Assembly (NCBI RefSeq): GCF_900205865.1
Contig: NZ_LT906662.1
Span: forward strand, 3,113,411-3,177,410
Source of the DNA: Thermoanaerobacterium sp. RBIITD
GTDB lineage: Bacteria > Bacillota > Thermoanaerobacteria > Thermoanaerobacterales > Thermoanaerobacteraceae
DNA length: 64,000 nucleotides
Direction: 5' to 3'
The position numbers and the translations under genes were made by a program. Of this stretch, positions 26,597 to 35,343 are shown piece by piece. Under the pieces are notes generated by a model, which had not been told where the DNA came from, searched no databases, and saw only the letters and a list, made by a program, of their open reading frames with translations. How positions within the stretch are numbered: the first letter of the stretch is position 1; each line of letters opens with the position of its first letter.

Positions 26597-27622
26597 ATGA
26601 TTAGGGCTGAAAACAAGAGAAAAAAAAGCATTATGACTTTTGCTATAGTTATCGTTTTTTTTATATTGTCCACTATTGTATATTATAAAAGTCTTTTTAA
26701 ACCTGTTGATAATAATCCAATACAAAAAATAGTGGTTATTCCGCCAAGATCATCAACAATTAAAATAGCAAAGATATTACATGAAAATAATATTATAAAA
26801 AATGAATTGTTTTTTATAATAAGATCTAGATTGAATGACAGTGAAGTCCAAATGAAGGCAGGAAAGTATCTTTTGAGTTCAAATATGACTACAGACGAAA
26901 TAATTAAAAAGTTAAAAGATGGAAAGTCAATAATAGACTCTGTAAAAGTCACTATACCGGAAGGATTCACAGTAAGCGAAATAGCTGATAGGCTTCAATA
27001 TATGGGGCTTGTTAATAAGGATAAATTTTTAAAAGATGCACAATATGGTGTATTTAATTATGATTTTTTAAAAAATGTTCCCTATAGTCGTCCAGATCGC
27101 CTTGAAGGGTATCTTTTCCCTGACACATATTTAGTAAAAAACGGTGCAAGTGAAGACGATATAATAAATCTTATGCTTTCAAGGTTTGATGAAGTATATA
27201 AAAAATATATAAAAGATAATGAAGGTAAAGTTGGTATGTCTGCAGATAAGATAGTAATTATTGCATCAATGATTGAAAAAGAGGCAAAACTAGACAGTGA
27301 TAGGCCATTAATAGCCGGTGTAATATATAATAGGCTAAATAAAAACATGAAGCTTCAGATTGATGCAACTGTTGAATATGCTTTAAAAAAACATAAAGAT
27401 AAACTGTCATACAATGACCTTAAAATTGAGTCACCATATAACACATATTTAAATGCTGGACTTCCTATAGGTCCTATTAGCAATCCGGGTTTAAAATCCA
27501 TTAAAGCAGCACTAAATCCTGCAAAGCATGATTATTATTATTATGTCGCCAAAAGTGATGGTTCACACATATTCAGCAAAACCTATATAAGCCATATAGA
27601 AGCCCAGAAAAAGATAAATTGA
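26597..27622 (+). CDS. mltG: endolytic transglycosylase MltG
   Basis: 341 aa with one N-terminal membrane anchor (about 13-30) and the YceG domain outside the cell. A LysM-like subdomain (about 45-125, with IPEGFTVSEIADRL) precedes the catalytic part holding the Glu in IASMIEKEAKLDSDR and the end motif GLPIGPISNPG. MltG cuts nascent glycan strands and ends their growth. mltG followed by an O-methyltransferase and a U32 protein matches the Bacillus yrrL-yrrM-yrrN/O order. Confidence 0.95.
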   Translation: MIRAENKRKKSIMTFAIVIVFFILSTIVYYKSLFKPVDNNPIQKIVVIPPRSSTIKIAKILHENNIIKNELFFIIRSRLNDSEVQMKAGKYLLSSNMTTDEIIKKLKDGKSIIDSVKVTIPEGFTVSEIADRLQYMGLVNKDKFLKDAQYGVFNYDFLKNVPYSRPDRLEGYLFPDTYLVKNGASEDDIINLMLSRFDEVYKKYIKDNEGKVGMSADKIVIIASMIEKEAKLDSDRPLIAGVIYNRLNKNMKLQIDATVEYALKKHKDKLSYNDLKIESPYNTYLNAGLPIGPISNPGLKSIKAALNPAKHDYYYYVAKSDGSHIFSKTYISHIEAQKKIN

Positions 27623-27643
27623 ATTACGAAGGTGTAAAAATAT

Positions 27644-28285
27644 ATGATAGATGCTGACATTAAATATATAAGGAATCTCTTTGATGTTAATAAAGGTTTA
27701 TTAAAAGATATAGAAGATTATGCCAATAAAAATTTTATACCTATCGTTAAGCCAGAAGTTGCTAGATTTTTAGAAACTATGGTCAAAATTAAGAAGCCTA
27801 AAAATATTCTTGAAATAGGTACGGCAATTGGCTATTCATCAATTATTATGCTAAATGCTTATAAAGATGCAAAAATAATTACTATAGAAAAGGATTTGGA
27901 AAGAGCCGAAATGGCAAAAGATAATTTTTTGAAGGCACTACTTCTCAATAGAGTTGAACTAATTAAAGGTGATGCCATTGAAGTATTACCAAACCTTAAT
28001 AACAAATATGATATGATATTTATAGATGCTTCAAAAGGTCATTACAAGGAATTTTTCAATGAATGTTTGAGGTTACTAAATGATGATGGTATTCTAATAT
28101 GCGATAATATTCTTTATAAAGGATATGTAGCCAATGAAATAAATGTAAAACATAAAAGAAGAACTATAATATATAGGATGAGAGATTTTATAGATGAAAT
28201 ATTAAATAGAGAAGGTATTGTGACATCTATTATACCAATTGGTGATGGATTGTCTGTTAGTATAAAGGAGGCAAAAAATGATTGA
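27644..28285 (+). CDS. trmR: tRNA 5-hydroxyuridine methyltransferase TrmR (YrrM-like)
   Basis: 213 aa class I SAM methyltransferase of the small O-methyltransferase family (motif I ILEIGTAIGYSS near 58-69; FIDASKGHY near 126; CDNILYKG near 149-156). Its place between mltG and a U32 peptidase identifies it with Bacillus YrrM/TrmR, which methylates 5-hydroxyuridine at tRNA position 34. It ends 8 bases inside the next gene. The name rests on context and family together. Confidence 0.85.
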   Translation: MIDADIKYIRNLFDVNKGLLKDIEDYANKNFIPIVKPEVARFLETMVKIKKPKNILEIGTAIGYSSIIMLNAYKDAKIITIEKDLERAEMAKDNFLKALLLNRVELIKGDAIEVLPNLNNKYDMIFIDASKGHYKEFFNECLRLLNDDGILICDNILYKGYVANEINVKHKRRTIIYRMRDFIDEILNREGIVTSIIPIGDGLSVSIKEAKND

Positions 28286-29489
28286 GCTTTTATCACCTGC
28301 TGGTGATATTGAGAGGGTTAAGATAGCGATAAATTATGGTGCAGATGCCGTATACTTTGGAGGAAATCACTATGGATTAAGAGCAGCTGTAGGGTTAAGC
28401 CTCGATGAAATCAAATATGCTAATGAATATATTAAAAAGCATAATAAAAAAGCATATTTGACTGTAAATATATTTCCACATGATGAAGACTTAGATGGCT
28501 TACCAGAATATATTGATGAAATAAGCAAAATAGGAATAGATGCTGTCATCTTATCAGATCCGGGCGTTTTTTCTATTGTCAAAGAAGTAGCACCAAAAAT
28601 GGAAATCCATATTAGCACACAAGCAAACAATGTAAACTATAAAAGCGCAATATTTTGGTATAAGCTTGGTGCAAAAAGAATTGTTTTAGCAAGAGAATTA
28701 TCTTTAAATGAAATAAAGTCCATAAGAAAAAAAACACCGATTGACCTTGAACTTGAAGCATTTGTTCATGGTGCAATGTGTATTTCATACTCTGGAAGAT
28801 GTCAGCTAAGCAATTACCTAACAGGAAGGGATGCAAATAAGGGTGAATGTACACATCCGTGCAGGTGGAAATATTATCTAGTTGAAGAAAAAAGACCTGG
28901 ACAGTACATGAAGATAGAAGAAGACGAAAGAGGAACATATATAATGAATTCAAAGGATCTTTGCATGATTAAATATGTTCCGGATATTATAAAATCAGGT
29001 GTAACAAGTCTGAAAATTGAAGGCAGAAATAAAAGTTCTTATTATGTTGCTGTTGTTACAAAAGCATACAGGAAAGCAATTGACGATTATCTCGAATTTG
29101 GTGATAAATATGTTTTTGACGAAAGTCTTTTAGAAGAAGTTGAAAAAGCTAGCAATCGCGGTTTTACTACGGGATTTTATTTCGGAAAGCCAGGTGCGGA
29201 GTCACATAATTATGAAACATCAGCATATATTAGAAACTATAATATTATAGGTATGGTACTTGACTATGACGATAAAAATAAAATGGCAATAGTTGAGCAA
29301 AGGAATAGGTTCTTTAAAAATGATATCATTGAAGTTATGGGACCTAAAGACCTTTTTACACAAACTGTCGATAAAATAATTGATATAGATGGAAATGAAA
29401 TAGATGTAGCACCACATCCACAGATGATAATAAAAATACCAATGCAAAAACCAGTTGAGAAATATTACATTCTAAGGAAAAAGGTTTAA
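28278..29489 (+). CDS. trhP: U32-family tRNA hydroxylation protein TrhP
   Basis: 403 aa. The U32 signature is seen as EAFVHGAMCISYSGRCQLSNYL (about 157-178), followed by two further Cys (GECTHPCRWKY), four Cys in all that may hold an Fe-S cluster. TrhP uses prephenate-derived chemistry to hydroxylate U34 of tRNA, giving the substrate for TrmR encoded just upstream. Bacillus has two such proteins (YrrN and YrrO); here there is one, of the YrrO length class. Confidence 0.88.
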   Translation: MIELLSPAGDIERVKIAINYGADAVYFGGNHYGLRAAVGLSLDEIKYANEYIKKHNKKAYLTVNIFPHDEDLDGLPEYIDEISKIGIDAVILSDPGVFSIVKEVAPKMEIHISTQANNVNYKSAIFWYKLGAKRIVLARELSLNEIKSIRKKTPIDLELEAFVHGAMCISYSGRCQLSNYLTGRDANKGECTHPCRWKYYLVEEKRPGQYMKIEEDERGTYIMNSKDLCMIKYVPDIIKSGVTSLKIEGRNKSSYYVAVVTKAYRKAIDDYLEFGDKYVFDESLLEEVEKASNRGFTTGFYFGKPGAESHNYETSAYIRNYNIIGMVLDYDDKNKMAIVEQRNRFFKNDIIEVMGPKDLFTQTVDKIIDIDGNEIDVAPHPQMIIKIPMQKPVEKYYILRKKV

Positions 29490-29504
29490 ATATACGTATT
29501 TAAT

Positions 29505-29546
29505 AACTCCTTGCAGGGAATAATATTTACATCCCTGAAAGGAGTT
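29505..29546 (+). promoter_or_regulatory. hairpin sequestering the PBP ribosome binding site
   Basis: AACTCCTT (29505-29512) pairs with AAGGAGTT (29539-29546), extended by CAGGGA/TCCCTG beyond one G-A mismatch; loop 12 bases. The 3' arm contains the Shine-Dalgarno sequence of the PBP gene (ATG 29552). It may act as translation control or, with the TTCTTT after it, as a weak terminator. Confidence 0.6.
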
Positions 29547-29551
29547 TCTTT

Positions 29552-31156
29552 ATGTGCAATAAAATTACGAGATTAGTGATTTTGGCTATTTCTTTAACAT
29601 TACTTACAATTGGATTAATGGCAAGGCTATTTTACATACAAGTTATTAAAGGTGAATCATATGCCAAGATTGCAGTTGAACAAAAGATAAAAAGTCTAAA
29701 TTTGGGGCAAAAAAGAGGAGAAATATATGATAGAAACTTGATACCATTTACAGATAGAACTTCGACAGAGTATATTTATGCAGTACCTGGAATGATAATA
29801 GACAAAGAATTGGCATCGACTATATTAAGCAAGATAACTGAGAATCCTAAAGAAAAAATTTTTAATGATTTAAATTCGAAAAGTGATTTCTTAAAATATA
29901 AATGTTTAAATACATACAATAGCAAACTTCCTATTGGCATTTTTAAATTAGACGTGCCCGAAAGATATGATACCAACACACTAGCAAGACATATTATCGG
30001 TTATTATGGAAGCATTAGTTCCGGCCTTGAACATACATTTGATAGAGCATTGAGGTCTTATGGAAATGAATCTATAGCGATTTTTAAAGATAACTATAAT
30101 GATTATTTAAAAGGACTTGGTGTAAAAGTTAGAAGTACATCGGATAATGTTTTTTCTATTGAAACAACCCTAGACTACCATATACAAAAGGCTGTAGAAA
30201 ATATACTCGATAAAAATAATATAAATGGTGCAGCAGTTGTTTTAGATGTAAAAAATGGTGATATCCTTGCTATGGCGTCAAGACCAAACTATGATCAGAA
30301 TAAAATCAGCAGCTACCTTGATAGCACTAATGAAGAACTAATGAATAAAGCTTTAATGGCATATCCACCTGGATCAATATTTAAGATAATAGTGGCATCG
30401 GCTGCTTTGGAAAATGGAAAAGTTAATATATATGATAATTTTATTGATGAACCATATATTAATATAAACAGTGTTGTATTTCATAATTTTATGGATGAAG
30501 CTAACGGGATAATAAATATAGATAAGGCCTTTGAAGTTTCATCAAATACGACGTTTATAAAAATAGGTCAAAATACCGGTGGAGATAAAATAATAAATAT
30601 GGCTAAAAAATTTGGAATAACTATAGATGACAATTTACCCATAGAAGAGGAAATTGGTACATTGCCATCAATAAAAAATACATATGGTGCGGGCATTGGT
30701 AATCTTTCTATAGGACAAGGCGATGTTTCTATAACACCGCTTCAAGCCGCTGACATCGCCGCAACAATTGCTAATAATGGTATAAGGCATGTACCAAATC
30801 TTCTTAAGTCTATTGTTGACGAAAATGGTAAAGAAATAGAAAATCTTCATAAAAATGATTCATATAGAGTAGTAAGCGAAAATACAGCCATAATAGTAAA
30901 AAAGATGATGAGGGATGTTGTTACAAACGGAACAGGTAAAAATGCAGAAACAGAATACGGTTCTGCTGGCAAAACTGGTTCTGCAGAAGTAAATAAAGAA
31001 CTAAATATATATCATGCATGGTTTACCGGATTTGTTCCATATGATAAGCCTAAGTATGCCATATCAATATTTGTAAAAAATGGTGATATCGGGGGAATAA
31101 AAGCGGCACCAATTTTTAAAGATATTGCTGGTGAAATAATGAAATATTATAGATAA
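29552..31156 (+). CDS. class B penicillin-binding transpeptidase (PbpI/PBP2-like)
   Basis: 534 aa. One N-terminal membrane helix (about 7-28), a dimerisation/pedestal region starting at about 45 (KRGEIYDRN), and a transpeptidase domain with SIFK (S275), SSN (330-332) and KTG (474-476). All catalytic residues are present. In Bacillus the equivalent place is held by pbpI (yrrR), a sporulation PBP, and sigK follows here, so a role in the spore wall is likely but inferred. Translation may be limited by a hairpin over its ribosome site. Confidence 0.88.
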   Translation: MCNKITRLVILAISLTLLTIGLMARLFYIQVIKGESYAKIAVEQKIKSLNLGQKRGEIYDRNLIPFTDRTSTEYIYAVPGMIIDKELASTILSKITENPKEKIFNDLNSKSDFLKYKCLNTYNSKLPIGIFKLDVPERYDTNTLARHIIGYYGSISSGLEHTFDRALRSYGNESIAIFKDNYNDYLKGLGVKVRSTSDNVFSIETTLDYHIQKAVENILDKNNINGAAVVLDVKNGDILAMASRPNYDQNKISSYLDSTNEELMNKALMAYPPGSIFKIIVASAALENGKVNIYDNFIDEPYININSVVFHNFMDEANGIINIDKAFEVSSNTTFIKIGQNTGGDKIINMAKKFGITIDDNLPIEEEIGTLPSIKNTYGAGIGNLSIGQGDVSITPLQAADIAATIANNGIRHVPNLLKSIVDENGKEIENLHKNDSYRVVSENTAIIVKKMMRDVVTNGTGKNAETEYGSAGKTGSAEVNKELNIYHAWFTGFVPYDKPKYAISIFVKNGDIGGIKAAPIFKDIAGEIMKYYR

Positions 31157-31223
31157 GACTTGCACCTAAAATTAATAATAAGCATATATTTTATATGTGA
31201 CACTAAAAATGGAGGTGGCAATA

Positions 31224-31919
31224 ATGTGGGCGGCACTTATTGCACTTGTAGCTTCGATAGTCAAAGAGATTATTAATTTTGGGTATTTAACAAATGCCAG
31301 TTCATTTCCTCAACCTTTAACATTGGAAGAAGAAAAGAAGTACTTTGAAGCATACAAAAATGGTGATGAAGATGCAAAAAACATACTAATTGAAAGAAAC
31401 TTAAGACTTGTAGCACATGTCGTTAAAAAATATAGCAATACAGGTAAAGATATTGATGATTTAATATCGATAGGAACAATAGGTCTTATAAAAGCAATTC
31501 GCACATATGATTCATCAAAGGGGACCCATCTTGCAACATATGCAGCTCGATGTATAGAAAATGAAATATTGATGTCACTAAGGTCGGAAAAGAAAATAAA
31601 ATCAGAAGTATCACTGCAGGATCCTATCGGTGTTGACAAAGAAGGCAATGAAATTTCTTTAATAGATATACTGGGAACCGAAACAGATGAAGTAAGCGAT
31701 CAAGTAGAACTAAGAATGCAGGTAAAGAAACTTTATAATAAGATAAATAGCGTTCTTAAGAATAGGGAAAAACTAATAATAGAATTAAGATACGGACTTA
31801 GAAATGGCGGTGCAAAGACTCAGAGAGAAATAGCAAAAATGCTTGGTATATCAAGGTCATATGTTTCAAGAATAGAAAAAAAAGCGCTGAATAAATTATT
31901 TAAAGAGATGACTATGTAA
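31224..31919 (+). CDS. sigK: sporulation sigma factor SigK (pro-sigma-K), uninterrupted
   Basis: 231 aa from ATG 31224 behind GGAGGTG. The start includes a hydrophobic pro-sequence (MWAALIALVASIVKEI) and the typical SSFPQPLTLEEEKKYF. Region 2 (NLRLVAHVVKKY...DLISIGTIGLIKAI, TYAARCIENEIL) and region 4 (QREIAKMLGISRSYVSRIEK) are intact. SigK drives late mother-cell genes. Unlike in Bacillus and C. difficile, no skin element splits it, and the pro-sequence suggests activation by proteolysis. Confidence 0.95.
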   Translation: MWAALIALVASIVKEIINFGYLTNASSFPQPLTLEEEKKYFEAYKNGDEDAKNILIERNLRLVAHVVKKYSNTGKDIDDLISIGTIGLIKAIRTYDSSKGTHLATYAARCIENEILMSLRSEKKIKSEVSLQDPIGVDKEGNEISLIDILGTETDEVSDQVELRMQVKKLYNKINSVLKNREKLIIELRYGLRNGGAKTQREIAKMLGISRSYVSRIEKKALNKLFKEMTM

Positions 31920-31946
31920 CTGTCTATATTGACAGTTTGTTTTTTT
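31918..31946 (+). terminator. intrinsic terminator after sigK
   Basis: AACTGTC (31918-31924) pairs with GACAGTT (31931-31937), followed by a T-run at 31940-31946. The stem includes the last base of the sigK stop codon. Confidence 0.85.
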
Positions 31947-31958
31947 ATAAAGTATAAT
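31929..31958 (+). promoter_or_regulatory. sigma-A promoter for yqeG-aroE
   Basis: TTGACA (31929-31934), 18 bases, TATAAT (31953-31958). The -35 lies within the sigK terminator stem. Confidence 0.6.
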
Positions 31959-31984
31959 TAAAAAGTGAATTTGAGGTGAATGTA

Positions 31985-32470
31985 TTGTACCAAAAATTAA
32001 TTCCAGATATGTATGTAAAAACTATATACGACATAGACTTTGAAAAATTAAAAGAGAAGGGTATACATTGTTTAGTTGTTGATATAGACAATACACTTGT
32101 ACCGCAAAAAGTCAGATATGCGGATCGAAATGTGATTAGGCTATTTAAATATCTGAAATCAAAGGATTTTAGAGTATGCTTGATTTCAAATAACACAAAT
32201 AAGAGGGTAGACGAATTTAGAGAAAAAATAGAGGTTCCCGGTATAGCATGGGCAATAAAGCCAAGAAGGGGTGCATTTAATAAGGCACTAAAGATTTTAG
32301 ATGCAAAACCTGAGGAAACAGCTATTATTGGTGACCAGATTTTCACAGATATACTTGGTGGACATAGAGCAGGACTTTATACAATATTGGTGACACCCAT
32401 ATCAAAAGAAGAATTCGGTTGGACAAAGCTTATGAGAAGACTTGAAAGACAAGTATTAAAAAGGTTGTGA
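31985..32470 (+). CDS. YqeG-family HAD IIIA phosphatase
   Basis: 161 aa from TTG 31985, 5 bases after AGGTGA; a GTG at 31976 lies within that ribosome site. HAD motifs: VVDIDNTLV (near 28-36), SNNT (near 68) and the GDQIFTDILGG motif (near 122-132). Related to mitochondrial GEP4-type phosphatidylglycerophosphate phosphatases, so a lipid-phosphate substrate is possible. It is followed by aroE with a small overlap, as in many clostridia. Confidence 0.85.
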   Translation: MYQKLIPDMYVKTIYDIDFEKLKEKGIHCLVVDIDNTLVPQKVRYADRNVIRLFKYLKSKDFRVCLISNNTNKRVDEFREKIEVPGIAWAIKPRRGAFNKALKILDAKPEETAIIGDQIFTDILGGHRAGLYTILVTPISKEEFGWTKLMRRLERQVLKRL

Positions 32471-32475
32471 TATTA

Positions 32476-33327
32476 GTGAATATTGACTCAAAGACGAAGA
32501 TATATGGATTAATAGGGCATCCTGTTGGTCATAGTTTATCACCACTGATACATAATACTGCATTTTTAGATCAAAAATTAAATTGCATATACGATTGCTT
32601 CGATGTTTTGCCTGAAAATATTAAAGATGCTGTATTTGGTATAAAAGCTCTTGGTATAATGGGTGTTAATGTGACTGTACCATACAAAGAAATGGTTATT
32701 CCATATCTCGATTTTATATCAGATGAGGCGAAATTAATAGGTGCTGTAAATACTATAAAAAATAATGATGGAAGATTAGAAGGATATAATACCGATGCGT
32801 CTGGTTTTATCGAATCCCTTTTAGAACAAGGTGTAGAAATAAGGGGGAAAAATGTAGTTATATTAGGCGCTGGTGGTGCTGCTAGAGCTATAGCAGTAGC
32901 TTTTTCGCTTAATGATGTAAATTCCATTACAATAGCAAATAGAACTGAAGGAAAAGCGTATAATCTTTATAAATACATAAAAGAAAAATTTAGAACCGAA
33001 TGCAAATACACTTCATTGGATGAATTAATTGACTTTGATAATATCGATATACTAATAAATGCAACAAGTGTTGGAATGTTTCCAAATGTAAATGCCACAC
33101 CTGTTGATGAAAAGATTATAAGAAAGGCTAAATTTATTTATGACCTTATATATAATCCTAAAGAAACCTTATTTTTAAGGTATGCTAAAAAATACGGAAT
33201 AAAAAATTCAAATGGCTTGAATATGTTAATAAATCAGGCTAATAATTCCTTTAAAATCTGGTTTGGGAAAAATTTTAACAAAAATTTAATTGTAAATGTC
33301 CTAAGAAAGAAGGAATTTATCAAATAA
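32476..33327 (+). CDS. aroE: shikimate dehydrogenase
   Basis: 283 aa from GTG 32476; GTG 32467 is also possible but is too close to the AAGG site. Catalyses NADPH-dependent reduction of 3-dehydroshikimate to shikimate. Substrate site VGHSLSPLIHN (about 14-24), catalytic Lys in VTVPYKE (near 68-74), NADP motif LGAGGAARAI (near 131-140), and NGLNMLINQA at the end. aroK and aroQ lie further downstream, so three steps of the pathway flank the pilus genes. Confidence 0.93.
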   Translation: MNIDSKTKIYGLIGHPVGHSLSPLIHNTAFLDQKLNCIYDCFDVLPENIKDAVFGIKALGIMGVNVTVPYKEMVIPYLDFISDEAKLIGAVNTIKNNDGRLEGYNTDASGFIESLLEQGVEIRGKNVVILGAGGAARAIAVAFSLNDVNSITIANRTEGKAYNLYKYIKEKFRTECKYTSLDELIDFDNIDILINATSVGMFPNVNATPVDEKIIRKAKFIYDLIYNPKETLFLRYAKKYGIKNSNGLNMLINQANNSFKIWFGKNFNKNLIVNVLRKKEFIK

Positions 33328-33357
33328 TGTAGAATATATATAAATACACTGATATTT

Positions 33358-33382
33358 ATGACAATAAAAGAATTTATTGTCA
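33358..33382 (+). terminator. hairpin after aroE, possible terminator
   Basis: ATGACAATAAA (33358-33368) pairs with TTTATTGTCAT (33372-33382). The T-run (GTATTTTTAT) begins some 10 bases later, so termination is uncertain. Confidence 0.45.
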
Positions 33383-33430
33383 TATGAAAGGTATTTTTAT
33401 ATAATTATTATGAATATTAGATTATATGAC

Positions 33431-33497
33431 GTGAGTATATATTTGGGCGCCTTATGACTCACTGATATAGTGGCGCAACCGGCTTTATGTCGGCTTT
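33431..33497 (+). promoter_or_regulatory. structured leader upstream of pilB, possible riboswitch (class unassigned)
   Basis: GTGAGT (33431-33436) pairs with ACTCAC (33457-33462), and GCGCC in that loop (33447-33451) can pair with GGCGC (33472-33476), giving a pseudoknot. A last hairpin CCGGC/GTCGG (33479-33483 with 33489-33493) ends in CTTTATTTATTT right before the pilB ribosome site. Its GC content stands out from the surroundings. I could not match it to a known riboswitch class. Confidence 0.45.
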
Positions 33498-33519
33498 ATT
33501 TATTTGGAGGAAGAATTTA

Positions 33520-35208
33520 ATGGTCAAAAAAAGATTGGGAGACCTTCTTGTTGAGGTCGGACTCATTGATAAATCTCAGCTTGATAATGCTATAATGTTA
33601 CAAAAAAAAACGGGTGAAAAACTCGGGAAAATACTTGTTAAGGAAGGCTATCTTACAGAAGAGCAAATAATAGAAGCATTAGAATTTCAGCTTGGTATAC
33701 CACATATTGATATTAAAAAAGTTTTTATAGATCCCAATGTAGCAAAGTTAATACCTGAATCCATTGCAAAAAGACATATAGTAATACCAATAAAAAAAGA
33801 CCATGATGGGTTACAGGTTGCAATGGCAGACCCCCTCAATATATTTGCCATAGATGATATAAAGCTTATAACAAAAATGAATGTAAAACCATTGATTGCT
33901 TCAGAAGATGGAATATTAAAAGCTATCGACAGAGTATTTGGGAAAGAAGAAGCCGAAAAAGCAGTACAGGATTTCAAAAAAGAACTTAATCAGCATGGTA
34001 TAGATATTGAAAATAATACTATTGAAAGCCTTTCAGAAGAGGAAATAAATAACGCACCTGCTGTAAGACTTGTAAATTCTATCATTGAGCAGGCTGTTAA
34101 AGGAAGGGCTTCTGATGTACATATAGAGCCAACAGAGAAAGATTTGAGAATAAGGTATAGAGTTGATGGTGAGCTTCATGAGGCAATGAGGGTTATAAAA
34201 AACACCCAAGGGCCCGTAATAACAAGGATAAAAATAATGGCAAATATGAATATAGCTGAGAGAAGAATACCACAAGATGGGAAGATAGAGACAAATATAG
34301 ATGGTAGAAGTATTGACATAAGGGTATCATCACTACCTACCATTTATGGAGAAAAGATTGTTTTAAGGATACTTGATAAAAGCGGATTTATAATAACAAA
34401 AGATAAACTTGGATTAAGCGAAGAGGAAATGAATTTATTTGATAGTTTAATAAGCCATCCAAATGGTATTATCCTTCTTACAGGGCCTACAGGAAGCGGT
34501 AAAACAACGACACTCTATGCAATGCTGAAGGAGCTAAACAAACCTGATATAAATATTATAACGGTTGAAGACCCTGTAGAATACACGCTAGAAGGTATTA
34601 ATCAAGTTCAAGTAAATGAAAAAGCTGGGCTTACTTTTGCAACTGCTTTAAGGTCGATATTGAGGCAGGATCCAGATATCATCATGATAGGTGAGATAAG
34701 GGATAGGGAAACAGCAGAAATAGCAATACGTTCTTCCATAACTGGTCATCTTGTTTTATCGACACTGCATACAAATGATGCTGCAGGTGCTATAACAAGG
34801 CTAATTGATATGGGCATTGAGCCATATCTTGTTTCATCGTCAATAGTAGGTGTTATAGCGCAAAGGCTTGCGCGAAAAATTTGCAATAATTGCAAGGTAG
34901 AATACGAAGCATCAAATAGAGAAAAGGCAATACTCGGAATAGATATACATGAGAATTTAAAACTTTATCGTGGGAAAGGGTGTGCTGTTTGCAATAAAAC
35001 AGGCTATAGAGGTAGAACACCTATATATGAAATAATGATGATGACGCCAAAAATAAAAGAGCTAACAAACGAAAAAGCATCGTCGGATATAATAACAAAT
35101 GAGGCAATAACAAATGGTATGCATGTATTGAGGGAAAGTGCAAAAAGGCTTGTTCTTGAAGGCATTACAACGATCGATGAAATGCTAAGACTAACATATG
35201 AGGATTGA
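33520..35208 (+). CDS. pilB: type IV pilus assembly ATPase PilB
   Basis: 562 aa, ATG 33520 behind GGAGG. N-terminal MshEN-type region (about 1-150; pattern RLGDLLVEVGLI...), a domain that in some relatives binds c-di-GMP. Walker A GPTGSGKTTT lies near 328, followed by Asp box and Walker B (DPDIIMIGEIRD) and His box (HLVLSTLHTND). A tetracysteine zinc motif CNNC...CAVC is near 462-495. It powers pilus extension and, in competent cells, DNA uptake. First gene of the pil cluster, with a structured leader. Confidence 0.95.
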   Translation: MVKKRLGDLLVEVGLIDKSQLDNAIMLQKKTGEKLGKILVKEGYLTEEQIIEALEFQLGIPHIDIKKVFIDPNVAKLIPESIAKRHIVIPIKKDHDGLQVAMADPLNIFAIDDIKLITKMNVKPLIASEDGILKAIDRVFGKEEAEKAVQDFKKELNQHGIDIENNTIESLSEEEINNAPAVRLVNSIIEQAVKGRASDVHIEPTEKDLRIRYRVDGELHEAMRVIKNTQGPVITRIKIMANMNIAERRIPQDGKIETNIDGRSIDIRVSSLPTIYGEKIVLRILDKSGFIITKDKLGLSEEEMNLFDSLISHPNGIILLTGPTGSGKTTTLYAMLKELNKPDINIITVEDPVEYTLEGINQVQVNEKAGLTFATALRSILRQDPDIIMIGEIRDRETAEIAIRSSITGHLVLSTLHTNDAAGAITRLIDMGIEPYLVSSSIVGVIAQRLARKICNNCKVEYEASNREKAILGIDIHENLKLYRGKGCAVCNKTGYRGRTPIYEIMMMTPKIKELTNEKASSDIITNEAITNGMHVLRESAKRLVLEGITTIDEMLRLTYED

Positions 35209-35343
35209 TTTTTTATATTTTTCATTGAACACAGCGAAGAAGAATCACAAATTATAAAGAATTAATTTAAGGGTATTGATTAAAGTAGGGGCTTAATTTA
35301 ATAAGCTTAATAGAGGAATCTCAATAAAAAAGGTGATAAACAA

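Noticed and set aside
33431-33519. Calling the pilB leader a c-di-GMP riboswitch
   Set aside because: The conserved core segments of class I (ACGCAAAGCC-type) and class II are not present as such, so only a structured leader is claimed.
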